DNA of 11,340 bases. It comes from Candidatus Coatesiibacteriota bacterium (GTDB taxonomy: Bacteria; RBG-13-66-14). Below are positions 6,946-11,340 of the stretch, piece after piece. Location of the stretch: NCBI GenBank assembly GCA_014728185.1, contig WJMB01000391.1, positions 1 through 11,340 on the forward strand. Direction: 5' to 3'. The notes beneath the pieces were generated by a model. The model did no database searches and had not been told where the DNA came from. It saw only the letters and a program-made list of their open reading frames with translations. Each line of letters opens with the position of its first letter. Position 1 is the first letter of the stretch. Position numbers and translations under genes: made by a program.

Positions 6946-8094
6946 ATGCGCCGCCTGCTCCCCCTGCTGCTGATCGTCCCCGTCGTACTTGCCGAGCCTC
7001 CGGAGCCCGTGGGCGAGGTCATCTCCGGTGAGGTGGTCTTCACTGAGGGAGCGGAGATCGAGGTCTACAACGAGGATCGGCTCACCATCGTCGAGGGCTC
7101 CATCCCCGGCCTCGACGGCCTGGCCGTGCGGCAGAGCGGCAGCGCCCTGGTCCTCGACCTGCCCGCCCCGGAGTCGCCCGAGGGCTTCAGCGAGGAGCGC
7201 GGGGTGGGCTTCGTCGACCGCGTCCTGCTGCGCCCGCGTCGCGACCGCCCGGGCTGCGAGCTGCGGGTGCTGCTCTGGCCCGGCGAGTACTCCTACCGCG
7301 CCGAGCGCCACGGCGAGGGCTACCGCCTCGAGATCGGCGACCTCTACGGCTCCAGCCCCGCGGAGCTGATCCCCGACGCCAACTTCGAGCGCCTGCGCAT
7401 CCGCCGCGTGGTGATCGACCCCGGGCACGGTGGCGAGCACATCGGTACAGGCTCCTGGAGCGGCCGCAACTACGAGAAGCACGAGGTCCTGCCGATCAGT
7501 CTCTATCTGGCCCGGATGCTCGAGCACCACCTGGGTCTCGAGGTCATCCTCACCCGATCCGACGACACCACCATCGGGCTTTCCGGACGGATGCTGATGG
7601 CCAACCGGGCCGACGCCGACCTCTTCGTCTCGGTCCACTTAAACGGCCACTCCAACACCCACGCCCACGGCGCCGAGACCTTTTACCTGGCCGAGGCCCA
7701 GAACACCGAGGCCCGGGCCCTGGCCCAGCTAGAGAACGCCGACTTCGCCCTGGACCCCGACCTGCCCCCCGAGGCCGCCGGCGACGAGCTCTCCCTCATC
7801 CTGGGCTCGCTGATCCAGAACGAGTACCTCGATGAGAGCCAGCGCCTGGCCAACTGCGTCCAGGAGTCCCTGCTGGATTACCTGGGCTGCTTCGACCGCG
7901 GTGTCAAACAGGCCAATTTCCACGTGATGCGCGAGGCGCAGATGCCCTCGATCCTCGTCGAGGTGGGCTTTCTGACCAACGAGACCGAGGAGGCGCTGCT
8001 CATCGACCCGGCCTACCAACACGAGGCGGCGTATGCGATCTACCGGGGCATAGCCAGGTTCAAGGAAGAGTACGAGCGCGGGCTGATGGAGTGA
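6946..8094 (+). CDS. N-acetylmuramoyl-L-alanine amidase (Amidase_3, AmiC-type)
   Basis: This is a zinc hydrolase that cuts the bond between MurNAc and L-Ala in peptidoglycan, acting outside the inner membrane, usually in daughter-cell separation. Of 382 residues, 1-16 form a signal peptide (two Arg, a Leu-rich core, LA|E cleavage). Residues ~20-135 are beta-rich and resemble an AMIN-type wall-targeting domain, though this is weakly supported. The catalytic domain starts near 150: VIDPGHGG carries the zinc ligand His161, YEKHEV carries Glu177, FVSVHLNGHSN carries His231, and VEVGFLTN carries the catalytic Glu339. The usual EKD is EKH here. Residues ~245-320 form a long insertion before the last motif, comparable with the regulatory segment of AmiB/AmiC enzymes. 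It is translationally coupled to hslV and ends at a strong terminator. Confidence 0.93.
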   Translation: MRRLLPLLLIVPVVLAEPPEPVGEVISGEVVFTEGAEIEVYNEDRLTIVEGSIPGLDGLAVRQSGSALVLDLPAPESPEGFSEERGVGFVDRVLLRPRRDRPGCELRVLLWPGEYSYRAERHGEGYRLEIGDLYGSSPAELIPDANFERLRIRRVVIDPGHGGEHIGTGSWSGRNYEKHEVLPISLYLARMLEHHLGLEVILTRSDDTTIGLSGRMLMANRADADLFVSVHLNGHSNTHAHGAETFYLAEAQNTEARALAQLENADFALDPDLPPEAAGDELSLILGSLIQNEYLDESQRLANCVQESLLDYLGCFDRGVKQANFHVMREAQMPSILVEVGFLTNETEEALLIDPAYQHEAAYAIYRGIARFKEEYERGLME

Positions 8095-8120
8095 GGGCGG
8101 TCTGGAACAACCTTTTCAGC

Positions 8121-8165
8121 AAACGGGGCGGGGAGATGGGCAACTCCATCAGTCCCCGTTTTTTT
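8121..8165 (+). terminator. Intrinsic terminator of the hslV-amidase unit
   Basis: The outer stem aaacgggg (8121-8128) pairs with ccccgttt (8154-8161), an inner stem gatgg (8135-8139) pairs with ccatc (8146-8150), and seven T end at 8165. It starts 26 bases after the amidase stop. This is the clearest plus-strand terminator in the window. Confidence 0.85.
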
Positions 8166-8170
8166 GACTT

Positions 8171-8492
8171 GGGATCGCCTACCCTGCTCGGACCGGGCTG
8201 TGATTGTATTCCGCTGATAACACACGTGTAGCAGCAGATGCGCCTGTCTCTTATCAGCAGTTAAACAGTGTCGGCTGCCGGGGGCGCGCTCGGTGGAAAG
8301 CTTACCCTGCCTAGTAGCTTGCAGGCAACGATGACCCGATTGCCACTCGACTCATAACCGCCACAATATCAAGTAACAAGAACGCGCATTCATGTAGCGG
8401 CAACTAAGACGGACGCACCCAGGCAGCGAAAACCCGCCCGGTGAGCCTTTCAATATCAGCCCTGATTGGGTCCGAACACGTTCCATAATGCC
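8171..8492 (-). repeat. Dispersed ~320-bp repeat, copy B (inverted relative to A)
   Basis: Read on the minus strand, this matches copy A from aaggc at its 5' end to gatccc at its 3' end, with the same order of blocks. Exact shared runs include atggaacgtgttcggacc and taactgctgataa. The internal hairpin is stronger than in A: ctgctgataa pairs with ttatcagcgg, 10 pairs including one wobble, around a 30-base loop. It fills the gap between the amidase terminator and the methyltransferase gene, which has no other recognisable promoter in this gap, so its minus-strand face could supply regulatory signals. No transposase or target-site duplication is visible. Confidence 0.8.
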
Positions 8493-8570
8493 TTTTTTTC
8501 CGGCAAGCTTTGACGCAACGCGTCAGTGGGTTATCTGATAATCGAAACACCTCATATGAAAGGAGATCCG

Positions 8571-9380
8571 ATGCGATATGATGCTGGAAACGCCGGCGAC
8601 CTGATCAAGCACGAATGGCTGCTGCGCTGTCTGGATTGGCTGCCGGAAGGCGGCTGTTTCTACGATCCCTTCGCGGGCAAACCTGAGTACGAGGCCATTG
8701 AAGCGGTGCGGGAAAGAATCCTGGCGGCGCCTGCCGCTTTGCGCCTGCGGGACGCCCAGTCCGATGCCTTATCCCGGGGCCGCTACCTGGGTAGCACGGG
8801 TCTGGCAGGTCGCTTACTACCGAAATCCAGTGTCATGTGTTTCGATGAGGATGGGAATAAGCGCACTGCCTTGCAGAGCGCTGGTTTAGTAATCGTACAT
8901 CCCAACGACGACGATGGCTACAGAGCCCTAGAAGAGATGCCCCAGCGACAGCCCACACCCCAACTGGTTCTGTTGGACCCCTATAACTTACTGGGGGACT
9001 TGCGGGGCAAAAGGCTTAATGCTTTCTGGTCTCATCTAGCCGATTGGACAGAAGCTTTGCTGCTCTTTATCCTGAATATCGACCCCGCCAATCGTACCGC
9101 AGGGCAATATTCCAGTCAATTGCTTGCCCTTAGCGCAGAGCGCCGTTTGGCTAGATGTATTGTGCCCCCAACTCCCAACAGCGGTATCAAGGGCGAGCAA
9201 AAAAGCTTCGTCGAGATGCTCTACCTGCCCGAGAAGAGCGTCACGCCCTACTCCATCAATGTGCGCTGCCGCTGCCTGGCGCGGGGGGCGGACGTCGTCG
9301 CCGAGACGCTGGGCCTGGATTTCGCCAAGGTGTCAACGCCGACCTACAGCCGGGAACGGGTCGAGTTCTGTGTGATGTAG
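8571..9380 (+). CDS. RlmJ-like SAM-dependent methyltransferase
   Basis: The 269-residue product resembles RlmJ, the enzyme that N6-methylates A2030 of 23S rRNA. Shared features in order: AGNAGDLIKH (5-14, RlmJ AGNHADVLKH), FYDPFAG (30-36, the SAM-binding motif I position), RYLGSTGLAGRLL (71-83, RlmJ YYPGSPLIARLL), DDGYRAL near 114-120, and LLDPYN (134-139) in place of the catalytic IDPPYE, retaining Asp136. One Pro of DPPY is missing and overall similarity is low, so the target may differ: rRNA, or DNA as in related adenine methyltransferases. I chose ATG 8571 because AGGAGA (8561-8566) is well placed and homology begins there; the frame is open upstream to 8526. GC content is lower than in neighbouring genes and the gene adjoins repeat B, so acquisition by transfer is possible. 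Confidence 0.65.
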   Translation: MRYDAGNAGDLIKHEWLLRCLDWLPEGGCFYDPFAGKPEYEAIEAVRERILAAPAALRLRDAQSDALSRGRYLGSTGLAGRLLPKSSVMCFDEDGNKRTALQSAGLVIVHPNDDDGYRALEEMPQRQPTPQLVLLDPYNLLGDLRGKRLNAFWSHLADWTEALLLFILNIDPANRTAGQYSSQLLALSAERRLARCIVPPTPNSGIKGEQKSFVEMLYLPEKSVTPYSINVRCRCLARGADVVAETLGLDFAKVSTPTYSRERVEFCVM

Positions 9381-9473
9381 TTGTTCACCCGCTTTGTGCT
9401 CCGGGCCGGGAAGGAGATCCGCCCGTCGGGTTTGGGTTTCATCCCGGGGGGGGCTTCCGGAGCGTTAATGTAG

Positions 9474-9495
9474 GGCGGGGATTCCAATCCCCGCC
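9474..9495. repeat. Short GC palindrome, copy 3
   Basis: The sequence ggcggggatt (9474-9483) is repeated inverted at 9486-9495, with tgtagg just before it. It is the most regular copy of the family seen at 5617 and 6295, about 95 bases after the methyltransferase stop. The surrounding 9381-9600 has no other gene. Confidence 0.7.
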
Positions 9496-9532
9496 GTTTT
9501 CCGAGCCGACGGGTCAAGCCGAAGGTTTTAGC

Positions 9533-9554
9533 GGTCGGGTCTGATGACCCGACC
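9533..9554. repeat. GC palindrome with related layout (GGTCGGGTC arms)
   Basis: A perfect 9-bp stem (9533-9541 with 9546-9554) closes a 4-base loop. On the minus strand it reads gcagggtcggg..., the same (t/c)aggg lead-in as the other palindromes but with different arm bases. The stem is kept while the sequence changes, as in a palindromic repeat family. Confidence 0.55.
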
Positions 9555-9605
9555 CTGCGTTATCCGTTCTTGGGTATCTGGCGGAAGAATCGCCGGTTCA
9601 CGTAG

Positions 9606-9627
9606 GGCGGACCCTCTGCGGTCCGCC
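9606..9627. repeat. GC palindrome with related layout (GGCGGACC arms)
   Basis: An 8-bp perfect stem (9606-9613 with 9620-9627) has a 6-base loop, preceded by cgtagg. The lead-in and first five arm bases match the palindrome at 9474; the inner arm differs in a compensated way. Confidence 0.55.
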
Positions 9628-9673
9628 GGGAATACCTGATACCAGCCCACTGGTGCTATCAAGACGTAAAAAG

Positions 9674-9697
9674 AGGTGGGCCGTTTCAGGCCCACCT
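9674..9697 (-). terminator. Terminator-like hairpin 1 downstream of tRNA-fMet
   Basis: A perfect 9-bp stem (aggtgggcc, 9674-9682, with ggcccacct, 9689-9697) is followed on the minus strand by five T within CTTTTTACGTC. It is the most distal of four near-identical terminators read in the direction of the tRNA. Confidence 0.6.
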
Positions 9698-9761
9698 GGA
9701 TTCTTATATGCTTAAAAGCGGAGGTTACCCCGGTCCATTGCTGTAACCAAGACGTATAAAG

Positions 9762-9785
9762 AGGTGGGCCATTTCTAGCCCATCT
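9762..9785 (-). terminator. Terminator-like hairpin 2 downstream of tRNA-fMet
   Basis: This has the same hairpin sequence as the others but with a G-T wobble and one mismatch near the loop, and a broken T-run (CTTTATAC). It is the weakest of the four. The flank aagacgta is shared with hairpin 1. Confidence 0.45.
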
Positions 9786-9845
9786 GTGTTTAAGCATGAG
9801 AAACAAATGGATAAAGCTTTCGGCTATGTATTTAAGTTGAAAAAG

Positions 9846-9869
9846 AGGTGGGCCATTTCTGGCCCATCT
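9846..9869 (-). terminator. Terminator-like hairpin 3 downstream of tRNA-fMet
   Basis: The stem aggtgggcc (9846-9854) pairs with ggcccatct (9861-9869), with one G-T wobble, and a T5 run follows on the minus strand. It lies in the first 84-bp unit. Confidence 0.6.
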
Positions 9870-9929
9870 GTGTTTAAGCATGAGAAACAAATGGATAAAA
9901 CTTTCGGCTATGTATTTAAGTTGAAAAAG

Positions 9930-9953
9930 AGGTGGGCCATTTCTGGCCCACCT
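9930..9953 (-). terminator. Intrinsic terminator of tRNA-fMet (hairpin 4)
   Basis: The perfect 9-bp stem (9930-9938 with 9945-9953, loop of 6) begins one base after the encoded CCA end of the tRNA and is followed on the minus strand by CTTTTTC. Position and form fit a tRNA terminator. Confidence 0.85.
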
Positions 9954-10030
<77 letters not shown>

Positions 10031-10043
10031 TTGGTGTGGAGGT

Positions 10044-10072
10044 AAAGTAGCATGGAACGGGGGTATTGTCAA
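10044..10072 (-). promoter_or_regulatory. Promoter of tRNA-fMet
   Basis: On the minus strand, a consensus TTGACA (10072-10067) and TACTTT (10049-10044) are separated by exactly 17 bases. The -10 ends 13 bases before the tRNA 5' end. The -35 lies just after the lipoprotein stop codon (10078-10076), so the tRNA is transcribed apart from it. Confidence 0.85.
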
Positions 10073-10075
10073 GGG

Positions 10076-10579
10076 TTAGTGGGTGAGGGCCTCTTCCTGG
10101 GGCAGCTCGCCGGGTTGTGACTCGGCGGCGGCCTCGGGGGTGGGGGGGCCTTCGATGGTGAAGGGCAGCTCGGTCTCGAGGGTTTCGTTTTCGCCGTCGA
10201 CGCGGTTGGTGACGGTGAGCTTGAGGACGTAGGCGCCGGGCAGGTAGACCTCGGGGGTCAGTTCGACGGTGTGGGCGAGTTCGAGGGGCTGGGCGCTGTC
10301 CTTGCGGTGCTCGATCTGGGGGTAGGCGTCGTAGGGTTCGTCGTCGAGGGTGACATCGAGGTTGACGTAGATGTCGTAGTTGCCTTCGGCGTCGAGGGCG
10401 GGGTTGGCGACGGTGTAGGCGACCTCGAGGGAGTCCCCGGGCTGGTAGGTTTCCTGGGTTAGGGTGGGTTCGACGAGGGAGTAGGCGGCTCCCTCGTCGA
10501 TGCTTTCGGGTTCGTCGTCGCAGGCCGCAGTGAAGAGCAGGAGCAGCGAGCCGGCGAGGATGAGAGTGGTCTTGTTCAT
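10076..10579 (-). CDS. Small lipoprotein of unknown function
   Basis: I do not recognise a named family. The 167-residue product starts MNKTTLILAGSLLLLFTAAC, a lipoprotein signal with TAAC as lipobox and Cys20 as the predicted lipidated residue. The next residues, Asp21-Asp22, would signal inner-membrane retention under the E. coli Lol +2 rule; whether that rule applies here is unknown. Residues ~35-145 alternate short beta strands with acidic loops (YQPGDSLEVAYTVANP, YLPGAYVLKLTVTNRV) and resemble an Ig-like beta-sandwich. The Pro/Glu-rich tail is probably disordered. I chose ATG 10579 because AAAGGA precedes it and the signal peptide begins there; the frame is open upstream but overlaps pnp. 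It begins 22 bases after the pnp stop, so it is probably co-transcribed. Confidence 0.8.
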   Translation of the reverse strand: MNKTTLILAGSLLLLFTAACDDEPESIDEGAAYSLVEPTLTQETYQPGDSLEVAYTVANPALDAEGNYDIYVNLDVTLDDEPYDAYPQIEHRKDSAQPLELAHTVELTPEVYLPGAYVLKLTVTNRVDGENETLETELPFTIEGPPTPEAAAESQPGELPQEEALTH

Positions 10580-10601
10580 GGCCGGTTCCTTTCGCTGGCG
10601 T

Positions 10602-11340
10602 TTAGCGTCGACGGCGTCGACCGCCGCCGCCTCCACCGGAGCGACGGTTGTCGCCGCGGCTTTTTTCCTTGCTTTCATCGTAGCCCTCGGGCTTGTCGAG
10701 CAGGGCCTTGCGGGAGAGGTTGAGGCGTCCCTGGCTGTCGATCTCGACGAGCTTGACCTTCATGGGATCGCCGACCTTGCAGACGTCCTCGACCTTGTCG
10801 GTGTGGCCCCAGGCCATCTCGGAGATGTGGACCAGGCCTTCCTTGCCGGGCAGGATTTCGACGAAGGCGCCGAAGTTCATCAGGCGGGTGACCTTACCGT
10901 CGTAGACCTCGCCGACCTCGGGGTCCTCGATGATGGCGTTGATGCGGGCCATGGCGGCCTCGATGGCTTCGAGGTCCGGGCTGGCCACGACGACATGTCC
11001 GTCGTCGTCGACGTCGATGGAGACGCCGGTCTCGTCGATGATGCCGCGGATGACCTTGCCGCCGGGTCCGATGAGGTCGCGGATCTTTTCTTTGGGGATG
11101 TCGATGGTCTGGATCCGCGGGGCGTAGGGTGAGAGTTCGGGGCGGTGGGAATCCAGGGCGGCGTTCATCTTGTCGAGGATGTGCAGCCGGGCCACCCGGG
11201 CCTGTTCGAGGGCCTGGGCCATGATCTGCTCGGAGATGCCCGAGATCTTGATGTCCATCTGGATGGCGGTGATGCCCTCCGAGGAGCCCGCGACCTTGAA
11301 GTCCATGTCGCCGAGGTGATCCTCGTCACCGAGGATGTCG
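10602..11340 (-). CDS. pnp: Polyribonucleotide nucleotidyltransferase (PNPase), C-terminal part
   Basis: PNPase is a phosphorolytic 3'-to-5' exoribonuclease of RNA turnover. Only the last ~246 codons are in the window; the 5' part lies beyond 11340. The visible protein opens with DILGDEDHLGDMDFKVAG, the end of the second RNase PH domain with the catalytic Asp residues, then ITAIQMDIKI. A KH domain follows with IGPGGKVI as the GxxG loop, then an S1 domain (VYDGKVTRLMNFGAFVEILPGKEGLVHISEM through GRLNLSRKALL). The tail is short and rich in Gly and Arg, ending in five Arg, as in RNA-binding tails. The lipoprotein gene follows 22 bases downstream rather than a gene of RNA metabolism. Confidence 0.97.
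   Translation of the reverse strand, partial: DILGDEDHLGDMDFKVAGSSEGITAIQMDIKISGISEQIMAQALEQARVARLHILDKMNAALDSHRPELSPYAPRIQTIDIPKEKIRDLIGPGGKVIRGIIDETGVSIDVDDDGHVVVASPDLEAIEAAMARINAIIEDPEVGEVYDGKVTRLMNFGAFVEILPGKEGLVHISEMAWGHTDKVEDVCKVGDPMKVKLVEIDSQGRLNLSRKALLDKPEGYDESKEKSRGDNRRSGGGGGGRRRRR

Noticed and set aside
9528..9890. Minus-strand ORF of 120 codons with an internally repeated peptide
   Set aside because: It runs across the palindromes and serial terminators; the peptide repeat is only the translated 84-bp tandem repeat.
9674..9953. Repeat array that might be a CRISPR
   Set aside because: Units are not of CRISPR type: the spacers are themselves repeated, the period is 84-88 bp, and the hairpins are terminators pointing away from a tRNA. 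No cas gene is present.
10500..11132. Plus-strand ORF of 210 codons over pnp
   Set aside because: It is antisense to the unmistakable KH and S1 domains of PNPase and has a low-complexity Asp/Val/Gly composition.

Overview
The window is a piece of a high-GC bacterial chromosome. It encodes bacterial ribosomal proteins L13, S9 and S2, EF-Ts, UMP kinase, ribosome recycling factor, the HslV protease, PNPase, an initiator tRNA-fMet and a PhoH-type ATPase. A periplasmic N-acetylmuramoyl-L-alanine amidase and a lipoprotein with a signal peptide point to a diderm (Gram-negative-type) cell. The sequence alone does not let me name the phylum; an uncultured high-GC lineage is a reasonable guess.

Layout. 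(1) Positions 1-1385: a degenerate copy of a dispersed repeat (copy C), then phoH on the minus strand with its own promoter. (2) 1386-5579: a divergent intergenic region with several stem-loops, then the translation cluster rplM-rpsI-rpsB-tsf-pyrH-frr on the plus strand. It is driven by a near-consensus promoter and has a possible attenuator in the rplM leader and a second promoter before frr. (3) 5580-6402: an 823-bp gene-free stretch with GC-rich palindromes and repeat copy A. (4) 6403-8165: hslV and an amidase gene 3 bp apart, closed by a strong intrinsic terminator. (5) 8171-8492: repeat copy B, inverted relative to A. (6) 8571-9380: a divergent RlmJ-like methyltransferase gene of visibly lower GC. 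(7) 9381-9954: three short GC palindromes, then four serial terminator-like hairpins, two of them inside a nearly perfect 84-bp tandem duplication. (8) 9954-11340, minus strand: tRNA-fMet with its own promoter, a small lipoprotein gene, and the 3' end of pnp, which runs off the window.

Most genes serve protein synthesis and RNA turnover: ribosome assembly (L13, S9, S2), elongation (EF-Ts), recycling (RRF), initiation (tRNA-fMet), RNA decay (PNPase, perhaps PhoH) and possibly rRNA methylation (RlmJ-like). The least expected content is non-coding. A roughly 320-bp repeat family is present three times in 8.5 kb, has a conserved internal stem-loop, and shows no sign of protein-level selection. 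A separate family of short palindromes and the multiplied tRNA terminator are also present. I see no CRISPR array, prophage, transposase or recognisable defence system.
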